Shown here: positions 1-6,694 of the stretch, piece by piece
Position numbering within the stretch: position 1 is the stretch's first letter
Layout of the letters: each line of letters starts with the position of its first letter
NCBI GenBank assembly: GCA_947485035.1
Contig: CANKQN010000038.1
Coordinates: 1 to 8,184 of the forward strand
Source: Rickettsiales bacterium
Lineage (GTDB): Bacteria > Pseudomonadota > Alphaproteobacteria > Rickettsiales > Deianiraeaceae
Reading direction: 5' to 3'
DNA length: 8,184 bases
Position numbers and translations under genes: made by a program
The notes under the pieces: generated by a model
Seen by the model: the letters and a program-made list of their open reading frames with translations, nothing else
Told to the model about the DNA's origin: nothing
Database searches by the model: none

Positions 1-471
1 CTCAATCAAAAAGTGCATAGTCGCCTGCCATTCAAATGAAGATGTACTTGCAAAAATAATTTCCAAGACTTCCCCTGAAATTATTCGTGAAAAAAGTTGC
101 AATATATTCAAGTTTTCGGGCATCATGCCTTTTTGAGCCGAAAGCAAACCACCCAAAACATGGTAAGAGCCGTTATACCACAAGCCTTTTTCAAGATTAG
201 CTATGTCTTCAAAATCCTCCACAACACAGGCAATGGTTGAATCTCGTTTATGATTTTTACAAATCGTGCATAAATCTTCAACTTTGTCATTAAATGCGAT
301 ATTTCCACACTTGTTGCATGTTGTGATTTCGTTTTCGATTTTCTCAAATACCTTTATGAAGTCCGCAATTTTTGCCTTATTTCTTATAAATGAAAATGCA
401 AGCTTTGAAGCCGATTTTCGTGTGAGTCCGGGGTATTTTGCCAAGCGGTTGACCAAATCATCAATTTCCAT
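1..471 (-). CDS. recR: RecR recombination mediator, 3'-truncated by window edge
   Basis: The first 157 residues of RecR, the zinc-finger/Toprim protein that works with RecO (and RecF) to load RecA on SSB-coated gaps. In order: a helix-hairpin-helix near residues 10-30 (YPGLTRKSAFKLAF), a four-cysteine zinc finger at C52, C55, C68 and C71 (CNKC...CTIC), then the Toprim domain starting CVVED (82-86) with the typical YHVLGG at 103-108. Family members are about 200 residues, so roughly 40 are missing beyond the left edge. The ATG at 471 lies inside the end of ubiG (11-bp overlap, different frame), which suggests translational coupling. No Shine-Dalgarno is seen, only an A-run. Oddities: the hairpin reads GLT where GIG is usual, and the late Toprim motif that normally reads ATNPTVEGEAT is ASTSSFEWQAT here (141-151). 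There is no stop or frameshift in the visible part. The family call is firm; full activity is less certain. Confidence 0.93.
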   Translation of the reverse strand, partial: MEIDDLVNRLAKYPGLTRKSASKLAFSFIRNKAKIADFIKVFEKIENEITTCNKCGNIAFNDKVEDLCTICKNHKRDSTIACVVEDFEDIANLEKGLWYNGSYHVLGGLLSAQKGMMPENLNILQLFSRIISGEVLEIIFASTSSFEWQATMHFLIE

Positions 472-1144
472 TTTTTTGCAGAATAATAAAGTAGTTCATC
501 AATGCTGATGGTTTGAAAAAAAACGATTTTGTGATTGGGTTGTAGGAAAATCCTTGCGTTTTTATGTGAGTGAAATTCGACAGATTTTCCTTTATGAAGC
601 TTGGTTTTATGAATTTTTTTGCATCGTGAGTTCCCCTAGGTACCAAATTCAGAACATATTCCGCCGCATATTTTGCGAATATTGTCGAAAAAATATTCTT
701 GTTAATGGTTGATATCACCAGTATTCCATTGGGTTTTGTTCTCGTTGAAATCTCACGCAGGAAGGATTCGGGGTTGTCAACATGTTCAATAATATCATTT
801 GCAAAAACGATATCGAACTGTTTTTGCGAGAAATTTTCAATTGGAATATTTTGGTAATCAATTTTTAATCCACTTTTTTTTGCGTGCTCAATTGCACAGC
901 TAATCGCTTGCTTTGAAGCATCAATTGCTGTAACATTTCCGCCACACATCGCCAGCGATTCCGAAGCAATGCCACCACCACAGCCAACATCAAGCAGGGT
1001 TTTTCCATTTAGTGAAACAAGTGAAAGAACAAATTCCATGCGTAAAATATTCAGTTTATGCAACATCTTGCTTTCAAGTGAATCAAAATTCCACCAATGG
1101 TTATGCGAAAATTTGTGAATTTCTTCCGAATTTACAGTATTCAT
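461..1144 (-). CDS. ubiG: UbiG, ubiquinone-biosynthesis O-methyltransferase
   Basis: SAM-dependent class I methyltransferase that performs both O-methylations in ubiquinone synthesis (2-polyprenyl-6-hydroxyphenol and 3-demethylubiquinol). Numbered from the ATG at 1144 (227 aa): the N-terminal HWW and the NILRMEF segment typical of UbiG, SAM motif I LDVGCGGG at 51-58, the acidic ribose-binding residue D75 (AIDAS), DIIEHV at 117-122, STINKN at 145-150, and the UbiG signature PRGTHD at 169-174 followed by FIKPS and YNPIT. Length is slightly below the usual 230-250. A TTG three codons upstream (1153) could extend it by MKK, but the ATG fits the family start better. It heads a minus-strand pair: the final codons overlap the recR start. 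An extended -10 lies just upstream. Ubiquinone synthesis implies a respiring proteobacterium. The sequence is complete, with no missing motif. Confidence 0.95.
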   Translation of the reverse strand: MNTVNSEEIHKFSHNHWWNFDSLESKMLHKLNILRMEFVLSLVSLNGKTLLDVGCGGGIASESLAMCGGNVTAIDASKQAISCAIEHAKKSGLKIDYQNIPIENFSQKQFDIVFANDIIEHVDNPESFLREISTRTKPNGILVISTINKNIFSTIFAKYAAEYVLNLVPRGTHDAKKFIKPSFIKENLSNFTHIKTQGFSYNPITKSFFFKPSALMNYFIILQKNGN

Positions 1145-1171
1145 TTTTTTCAATTCAATTTATTCAAAACC

Positions 1172-1180
1172 ATAATATCA
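1172..1180 (-). promoter_or_regulatory. Candidate extended -10 promoter for ubiG-recR
   Basis: Read on the minus strand, positions 1180-1172 are TGATATTAT: an extended -10 (TGn) followed by TATTAT, one base from TATAAT. Transcription would start near 1165, about 20 bases before the ubiG ATG. The -35 is poor (TTAACT at 1201-1196, 18-bp spacer), which extended -10 promoters tolerate. The position in a divergent intergenic gap supports it, but in AT-rich DNA a match like this can arise by chance. Confidence 0.4.
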
Positions 1181-1244
1181 TAAAAATTAAATTCAAGTTA
1201 ATTTGTTGCAGCATTAAGTTTTGCAAAGTTTTTTTCAAAAGAAA

Positions 1245-1250
1245 TTGACA
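1245..1250 (+). promoter_or_regulatory. Candidate -35 box upstream of tkt
   Basis: A perfect TTGACA stands 46 bases before the tkt ATG, in the divergent gap where a promoter for the tkt-mrr-dprA run must lie. No good -10 follows at 16-18 bp; the sequence there is TCCACA-like, and the later AATACT is probably too close to the start codon. So the -35 match is real but the full promoter is unproven. Confidence 0.3.
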
Positions 1251-1296
1251 TATTTTATTTTTCCTTTTCCACAAAAAACAAATACTTTTTCCTTCA

Positions 1297-3216
1297 ATGA
1301 ACTTACAATCTCTTTCAAACGCTTTGCGTGTTTTTTCTGTTGAAATGGTTTCTCGTGCAAATTCGGGACACCCCGGCATGCCCCTTGGTGCTTCTGATAT
1401 TGCAACCGTATTATTCGCAAAATTTCTGAAATTTAATTCATCAAACCCAAAGTGGCTGAATCGCGATCGCTTCATTCTTTCGGCAGGGCACGCTTCCGCA
1501 CTTTTGTATTCATTGCTGCATTTAACAGGATATTCCGACTGCACACTTGAAGAAATCAAAAACTTTCGCCAACTTCATTCCAAAACTGCTGGTCACCCTG
1601 AATTTGGATTTCTTTCAGGAATTGAAACGACAACAGGTCCACTTGGGCAAGGCATTGCAAACGCAGTTGGAATGGCAATTGCAGAAAGAAAACTTAACGC
1701 AGAATTTGGAAATTTAATTGATTACAAAACCTATTGCCTTTGCGGAGACGGCTGCCTTATGGAAGGCATTGCACTGGAATCGCTACAGTTAGCAGGACAT
1801 TTAAACCTTTCAAACCTTGTGTTAATTTACGATAAGAACAACATTACAATTGACGGCGACCTTTCAATTACATCATCAGTTGATTACCCAAGAATGTTTG
1901 AATCTTTTGGATTCAATGTTGTTGAATGCGATGGTCACAATTTCAGTGAACTTGAAAATGCGTTTGTAACAGCACAAGAAGCAACCAAGCCAACGGTAAT
2001 TATTGCAACAACTAAAATTGGTTTTGGAAGTGAAAAGGAAGGAACGCCAAAAGTGCACGGTTCGCCTCTTTCAAAAGAAGAAATTGCATCGCTGAAAATT
2101 AAACTTGGGGTTGATTATTCCATTGAAACTCTTCCTTTGGATATCAAAAACGCATGGCGTGAAATTGGTGCAAAAGGAAATGTGCAATTTCAAAAATGGA
2201 ACGAAGAAGCTTCAAATTCACCAAAAAAAGAACTTATTCAAAAGTTTATCAATGGTGATTTTAAAAACGATATCGCAAACGCAATTGAAAAGGTAAAGCA
2301 AAAATTTGCAATTGAAAAGCCAACATCTGCAACAAGGGTTCTTTCGGGAATCGTCCTTGAAGAGCTTTCAGCCCTGCCATTTGTTATTGGTGGTTCTGCG
2401 GATTTATCCGGTTCAAACAATACGAAATCTGCAAAAAACCGCCTTATAACAAAAAACGACTTTTCCGGAAATTACATCGCTTATGGCGTTCGTGAACACG
2501 CAATGGCGGGAATTATGAACGGGCTTTCACTTTCAGGATTTCTTCCATTTGGTGGAACATTTTTGGTTTTTTCAGATTACATGCGAAATTCAATTCGCCT
2601 TTCTGCCATTATGAAAACCAAAGTTTGGTATATTATGACACACGATTCCATAGGTTTAGGGGAGGACGGTCCAACGCATCAACCTGTGGAACATTTGTCT
2701 TCACTTCGTGCAATTCCAAACCTGAATGTTTTCCGCCCGTGTGATGCCATTGAAACCGCAAACTGTTACGCCCTTGCAAATGAACTTGAAACGCCATCGC
2801 TTTTTGCATTAAGCAGGCAAAACCTGCCGTTTGTGAATGAAGCAACAAGTGAAAACCCTGTGAAATTTGGGGGTTACACCGTAAAAAGTGAGGAAAATGC
2901 GGATTATGTGATTATCGCAACTGGTTCGGAAGTGGGAATTGCTCTTGCTGTTGCGGTAAAATCAACAAAGAAAGTTCGTGTTGTTTCAGTACCTTGTTTG
3001 GAGATTTTCCGCAGGCAGTCGGTTGAATATATTGAATCGGTTTTAGGAAATAGCAAGCGAGTTTTCATTGAAGCTGGGCTTGTCAATTCATTCTGGGGGT
3101 TGATTCGTGAAGGTGATTTAAACTTCACAGTGGACACCTTCGGTCATTCCGGAAAAGCGGAGGATGTTTATGCTTATTTTGGCATTGAGGTTGGAAATAT
3201 TGTTGGTAAGCTGTAA
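1297..3216 (+). CDS. tkt: Transketolase
   Basis: Thiamine-diphosphate enzyme that moves two-carbon ketol units between sugar phosphates in the non-oxidative pentose phosphate pathway; cytoplasmic, usually a homodimer. The protein has 639 aa, slightly shorter than the usual 650-665, and is collinear throughout. It has SGHPGMPLG at 23-31, TAGHPE at 97-102 (catalytic-site histidine H100), GPLGQG at 114-119, and the ThDP/Mg motif GDG (150-152) ending at N182 in DKNNITIDG. The Pyr domain has YGVREHAMAGIMNG with catalytic E400, and GEDGPTHQPVEHL at 455-467. The C-terminal domain has ATGSEV at 541-546. The start is the ATG at 1297; no Shine-Dalgarno precedes it (the leader ends TTTTTCCTTCA). It is first in a plus-strand run: mrr begins 3 bp after its stop and dprA follows. 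Nothing in it looks broken. Confidence 0.97.
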   Translation: MNLQSLSNALRVFSVEMVSRANSGHPGMPLGASDIATVLFAKFLKFNSSNPKWLNRDRFILSAGHASALLYSLLHLTGYSDCTLEEIKNFRQLHSKTAGHPEFGFLSGIETTTGPLGQGIANAVGMAIAERKLNAEFGNLIDYKTYCLCGDGCLMEGIALESLQLAGHLNLSNLVLIYDKNNITIDGDLSITSSVDYPRMFESFGFNVVECDGHNFSELENAFVTAQEATKPTVIIATTKIGFGSEKEGTPKVHGSPLSKEEIASLKIKLGVDYSIETLPLDIKNAWREIGAKGNVQFQKWNEEASNSPKKELIQKFINGDFKNDIANAIEKVKQKFAIEKPTSATRVLSGIVLEELSALPFVIGGSADLSGSNNTKSAKNRLITKNDFSGNYIAYGVREHAMAGIMNGLSLSGFLPFGGTFLVFSDYMRNSIRLSAIMKTKVWYIMTHDSIGLGEDGPTHQPVEHLSSLRAIPNLNVFRPCDAIETANCYALANELETPSLFALSRQNLPFVNEATSENPVKFGGYTVKSEENADYVIIATGSEVGIALAVAVKSTKKVRVVSVPCLEIFRRQSVEYIESVLGNSKRVFIEAGLVNSFWGLIREGDLNFTVDTFGHSGKAEDVYAYFGIEVGNIVGKL

Positions 3217-3219
3217 GTT

Positions 3220-4128
3220 ATGGCTATACCAACATTTGAAGAATTAATGCTTCCCGTTTTGCAAAAAATTCAGGGCGGAACATACAAAAGAACGGAAGTT
3301 TTTTCAATGCTGAAAGATTCAATTCAATCGCAATGGAAGTGTACCGAGGAGGAAATGAATCAAACCGTTTCCAATGGCAACACAAAAATTCAAGATAGAA
3401 TTGGCTGGGCAATGACATTCCTCACGAAGGCGGAATATATTGAAAAGGACCAAAACAGGAAGATGTCTTACATCATCACCGAACTTGGCAAAAAAGCACT
3501 TGATGATTGCACGCAAAATAACACCCCCCTGAACGTGAAATATTTGGAAGAAAATTCCCCTAATTACACTTCAAACTGGAATGTGAAATCTGTTGTTCCA
3601 ACACAAGATGTTGCCATTATTGAAGAAAAAAATGATGTTGATATTGAAGTTGTTGCAGGCGAAATGCGAGAAGCCGTTGAGGAGGAATTGAAGGCAAAAC
3701 TTCAAGCAATGGAATGGCAACAATTTGAAGATTTCTGCGGCGAACTTGTTGTGAAAATGGGCTATGGAATTCAAGGTGCACGGGGGAAAAGAGTCAAAGA
3801 CGGCGGCATTGACGGCACAATTCTTGCGGGCGATAAGTTGAATATTAAGGAAAAAATATATATTCAGGCGAAGAGGTATCAAGCTGGGAATGCTGTTTCT
3901 TCGAAAGACATGCAGGCGTTTCTTTATGTTGTAACAAAACTTAAAGCAAAGGGAATTTTCATAACAACTTCAACATTTTCACCTGATGCGAAATCCGTTG
4001 CTAATGATGATGAAAAAACAGGACACATCGCCATTATTGATATCAACCGCCTTATAAGACTATGTTTTGAATATCAGCACGGTGTTGCAGTAACACGAAC
4101 TGTCGATTTATTTGAAGTCATTTTGTGA
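3220..4128 (+). CDS. mrr: Mrr-type methylated-DNA restriction endonuclease (type IV)
   Basis: Probable Mrr-family nuclease, which cuts DNA carrying foreign methylation and needs no partner methylase. At 302 aa it is close to E. coli Mrr (304). The N-terminal part (about 5-95) is the Mrr_N winged-helix domain, recognisable by PTFEELMLPVL, an RIGWAMTFLTKAEYI block and an ITELGKKAL end. A variable linker (about 100-155), rich in Asp, Glu and Val, follows. The C-terminal PD-(D/E)XK domain begins MEWQQFEDFCGEL (E170) and carries DGGIDG (194-199) with D198 and IQAKRY (215-220) with Q216 and K218, then KGIFITTSTFS at 244-254. The catalytic set is therefore intact. The ATG at 3220 is 3 bp after the tkt stop, and the TGA stop is 7 bp before dprA. 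Base and codon use look like the neighbours by eye, so there is no sign of very recent transfer. Substrate preference cannot be read from the sequence. Confidence 0.9.
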   Translation: MAIPTFEELMLPVLQKIQGGTYKRTEVFSMLKDSIQSQWKCTEEEMNQTVSNGNTKIQDRIGWAMTFLTKAEYIEKDQNRKMSYIITELGKKALDDCTQNNTPLNVKYLEENSPNYTSNWNVKSVVPTQDVAIIEEKNDVDIEVVAGEMREAVEEELKAKLQAMEWQQFEDFCGELVVKMGYGIQGARGKRVKDGGIDGTILAGDKLNIKEKIYIQAKRYQAGNAVSSKDMQAFLYVVTKLKAKGIFITTSTFSPDAKSVANDDEKTGHIAIIDINRLIRLCFEYQHGVAVTRTVDLFEVIL

Positions 4129-4135
4129 AATAACA

Positions 4136-5383
4136 ATGTCAATAATTAAACCGCAAAATTTAACGGAAAATTCACACCAAACCTTGATGGATTTCCTCAA
4201 TTTTGGCGGCGAAATTTCAAAAGAAGAAATAATTCACTGGATCGCCCTTTGGAAATTAAGGGAAAAAGCCAATGTATATTTAGCAAAACACTTGTGTGTT
4301 TTTAAAGCGTTTGATGAAATTTCAACAAGAACAAAAATGCCCGCATTAACCCTTTTGCAAGCAGGGGAAATTTACGATTCAACGCATAAATTCGGCGGAA
4401 CTATTATTACCCCTCGGCACTGGTGCTATCCCCAGCAATTGAAGAAAATTGTCGATTTCCCCCTCGCACTTCATTGTTTTGGAAGAGTTGAACTTCTGCA
4501 AAATCGTATTTTTGCCATGGTTGGTTCAAGGTCTGCATCAACGGATGCTCTGCATATTACTCAAACTTTTGCAACTGAGCTTTCGAAGAAAGGTGTTACT
4601 GTAATTTCAGGTTTTGCAAATGGAATTGATACGGCGGCTTGTGTGGGAGCATTACAACACGGCACAATTCAGGTTTTAGGCTCCGGTTTTGAGTGCCTCT
4701 ACCCAAAAAATAACGCCGAACTTTTCAAACAAGTTGTGGCAAATGGGGGGCTGTTTCTATCCGAATTTCCAACAAATACACCTGCAATGCCAGACCACTT
4801 CCCCACAAGAAATCGAATAATCACGGGGCTTTCGTGCGGTGTTTTGATTGGTCAAGTGAATCGAAAAGGCGGAGTTTCAGGAACACTTGTAACTCTTCGC
4901 ATTGCAATTTCGCAAGGGAAGGAGATTTTTGCGTATCCGGGGAATATTTTGGACGAGAGGTCGAAAATTTGCAATAATTTGATCAAAAACGGCACGGCAC
5001 ATTTCACAACTTGTGTTGAAGATATTCTGGAAATTATTGGTGATGGGAAAGTTCGCAATATTAATTTACAAGCAGACTTATTTTCTGCCGAAACTTCGCA
5101 AAAAGTGGCAAAGAATATGGAAAAATTTGAAAATATCACCAAAAAAACCCATGAAAGTATGGAAAGATCACAAATTGTAAATTCAATTGATGCGATTGAT
5201 TTTCAAGATTCTACCCTTGAACTCGTCTATCAAAGCCTTTCAACAACACCTTGCGGAGTTAGTGATATTATTGTGGTTACCGGTCTTAACGCTTCGGAAG
5301 TTCAAACCGCATTAAGCGAACTTGAACTTATGGGCAAGGTTTTAATGAACAGCGTTGGGAAGTATTCAATTGCTCTTTTTTAA
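4136..5383 (+). CDS. dprA: DprA/Smf DNA-processing protein
   Basis: Binds incoming single-stranded DNA during transformation, protects it and hands it to RecA; also widespread in bacteria not known to be competent. From the ATG at 4136 there are 415 aa. A TTG start at 4112 would add 8 residues and overlap mrr; the ATG is preferred. In order: an N-terminal helical region (1-75), then the Rossmann-like core with MVGSRSAS (128-135), SGFANGID (158-165), VLGSGFECLYP (180-190), LSEFP (208-212), HFPTRNRIITGLS (221-233), GGVSGTLVT (245-253) and AYPGN (266-270). A linker of about 55 residues follows, and a C-terminal winged helix (about 357-413: GVSDIIVVTGLNASEVQ, then LELMGKV). Differences from the usual core: the conserved VVEA..SGSLITA stretch reads LIGQVNRKGGVSGTLVT, apparently about 3 residues longer and lacking the Glu; and GxNxLIxxGA reads CNNLIKNGT (279-287). 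It ends 29 bp from a convergent lipoprotein gene. Confidence 0.94.
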   Translation: MSIIKPQNLTENSHQTLMDFLNFGGEISKEEIIHWIALWKLREKANVYLAKHLCVFKAFDEISTRTKMPALTLLQAGEIYDSTHKFGGTIITPRHWCYPQQLKKIVDFPLALHCFGRVELLQNRIFAMVGSRSASTDALHITQTFATELSKKGVTVISGFANGIDTAACVGALQHGTIQVLGSGFECLYPKNNAELFKQVVANGGLFLSEFPTNTPAMPDHFPTRNRIITGLSCGVLIGQVNRKGGVSGTLVTLRIAISQGKEIFAYPGNILDERSKICNNLIKNGTAHFTTCVEDILEIIGDGKVRNINLQADLFSAETSQKVAKNMEKFENITKKTHESMERSQIVNSIDAIDFQDSTLELVYQSLSTTPCGVSDIIVVTGLNASEVQTALSELELMGKVLMNSVGKYSIALF

Positions 5384-5412
5384 ACCATCGGTTGGCAGAA
5401 AATTGCTTTTCA

Positions 5413-6411
5413 CTAATATACAATGGTTGCTTTGTCGCCAAGACGAATTTTGTCCTGACACGCAACATCAAATACAATCCACGAAACCTTCGCAGTTGCC
5501 CTGTTTGCAACAATTCCCGTGCAAATTGCTTCTTCATTCATTTCATCTTCATCGGTCAGTGAATTCCTTCGTTCCACAAGGCGAGTTATCAAAACCTTTG
5601 TTTGAGGCTTGAAATCTTCTTCAATTCCTCTGTTTAGAGAATAAATTACCTTGTTTTTCAGTGAGCGTTTTTCAGAAATAAACCCTTTTTTCTTGAAAAA
5701 TTGCTTCATTTCGTTAATTGCTGGGCGTGTTGCATTTTGAACGGCTTTGTATGTTATGTTGTCGTCCTTTGCTTTTGATGCTATTGCCGTATTGCTTTCA
5801 ATTGCAAAAATTCCAATTTGAGCACTGCTTCCCGTAGTTCCTTTTTCACGACTCGTATGCGAACCTTTCACGGAAATCACCTTGGCAATTTTCAAGCTTG
5901 GAACTTCGTAAAGCTTAACAACGCCGTCCACGACTGAGTTATATTCGTAAATAACAGGGCGACTTGCCGGAATATTATTTGCCGCCATGCTTGTTGCGAT
6001 GTAAAGTATGTCCTCTTTTGCATCGTGAGAGAATGTCACATTTGGAACGCCAATGTTGATTATGTAATCAACTGATGCAATTGCATTACTTGCCTTGCCT
6101 TCAAGTTCGGCAATTTGGATCTCTTTTTGAATTGAATTGCTGTCGAATCTTTCAATAATTTCAGCGTAATGTTTGGATTGCAGTTCTTTGAATATGTTAT
6201 TTTTAATCAGGTTCTGTGCGTTAATTGCTTGAACTTCGCCAGTTTCAGATTTTTCCGATATAATTATCACTTTTGGAAGTTTTGTGTTGATTTCCTCCTT
6301 CGTTGGCATTGTTTCAAGTTCAAGAAGCGGTGCTTTTTGATATTTTTCAAAGTTCTTAATCTTTACCGAGCAGGCCGTTAGAAGGATTAAAATGCAAAGA
6401 ATTTTTTTCAT
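5413..6411 (-). CDS. Predicted lipoprotein with CsgG-like features
   Basis: A 332-aa protein with a short lipoprotein signal peptide: MKK, a hydrophobic stretch, and lipobox LTAC with the acylated Cys at 14. The +2 residue is Ser, which in model proteobacteria favours the outer membrane. After a linker, residues 47-125 have the order seen in CsgG/curli-transport-like lipoproteins: a beta strand (KVIIIS), a helix (AQNLIKNNIFKELQ), then AEIIERFDSNSIQKE followed by a strand SVDYIINIGVPNV, which resembles the 'vieR..l..i..E ... aDyii.G.i' pattern of that fold. KLYEVPSLKIAKVISVKG (166-183) resembles its next strand pair, and AVQNATRPAINEMKQFF (223-239) its following helix. The C-terminal third (about 255-332), ending DKIRLGDKATIVY, looks like a small beta domain. 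I do not recognise a named gene. It is last in a run after ychF and a small lipoprotein, 10 bp downstream of the latter. The CsgG link is pattern recall, not an alignment; a pore is not implied. Periplasmic-facing and membrane-anchored is the safer statement. Confidence 0.8.
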   Translation of the reverse strand: MKKILCILILLTACSVKIKNFEKYQKAPLLELETMPTKEEINTKLPKVIIISEKSETGEVQAINAQNLIKNNIFKELQSKHYAEIIERFDSNSIQKEIQIAELEGKASNAIASVDYIINIGVPNVTFSHDAKEDILYIATSMAANNIPASRPVIYEYNSVVDGVVKLYEVPSLKIAKVISVKGSHTSREKGTTGSSAQIGIFAIESNTAIASKAKDDNITYKAVQNATRPAINEMKQFFKKKGFISEKRSLKNKVIYSLNRGIEEDFKPQTKVLITRLVERRNSLTDEDEMNEEAICTGIVANRATAKVSWIVFDVACQDKIRLGDKATIVY

Positions 6412-6421
6412 GTTTTTGTGA

Positions 6422-6694
6422 TTAATTACTTGGTTGAGTGTCTGTTTTTTTTCGTGTTTTTTTGTTGACTTTCTTTGCCAATTTTTTTGGTTTTGTTTGT
6501 GATTTTAACGCAATTGTATCACTGAATGAATCAGTTTTTGGGAATTTTGCAAGGTGCGAAGGTGATCTGTGAGAAGTTTTCACCGTTGTTTTACGAGTGT
6601 TCAACTTTGCGGGTTGTTCCTGAGTGGGCTTGGTATTTGAAACTATACCACAAGAAAAAACGAAAAGCGTTGCACAAACCAGTAAAAACTTCAT
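6422..6694 (-). CDS. Small lysine-rich lipoprotein, function unknown
   Basis: A 90-aa protein starting [16 protein letters not shown]: a charged start, a hydrophobic core and a lipobox VFSC with Cys at 15 (Phe at -2 is a little unusual). The predicted mature part of 76 residues has no hydrophobic segment, is rich in Lys, Thr, Ser and Pro, and carries about 16 Lys and 3 Arg against 4 acidic residues, with KK pairs crowded in the last 25 residues (KPKKLAKKVNKKTRKK). It is probably disordered. Its ATG (6694-6692) overlaps the ychF TGA stop as ATGA, a classic coupling arrangement and the main evidence that this short frame is a real gene. The next lipoprotein starts 10 bp after its stop. A strongly basic anchored tail could bind an acidic surface such as peptidoglycan-linked polymers, lipid head groups or nucleic acid, but nothing in the sequence chooses among these. 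Runs of 8 and 7 A in its coding strand could make its C-terminus prone to slippage. Confidence 0.7.
   Translation of the reverse strand: MKFLLVCATLFVFSCGIVSNTKPTQEQPAKLNTRKTTVKTSHRSPSHLAKFPKTDSFSDTIALKSQTKPKKLAKKVNKKTRKKTDTQPSN

Noticed and set aside
1164..1559. 131-aa minus-strand open frame over the tkt start and its promoter region.
   Set aside because: It overlaps well-supported tkt codons, has no recognisable motif, and its composition reads as an antisense shadow.
3571..3882. 103-aa minus-strand open frame inside mrr, considered as a possible antisense antidote to the nuclease.
   Set aside because: Phe/Asn-rich shadow composition, no promoter or start signal, and Mrr enzymes need no antidote gene.
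5398..5411. Weak hairpin GAAAA-TTGC-TTTTC between the convergent dprA and lipoprotein genes as a shared terminator.
   Set aside because: The stem is only 5 bp, almost all A-T, and no clean T-tract follows on either side.
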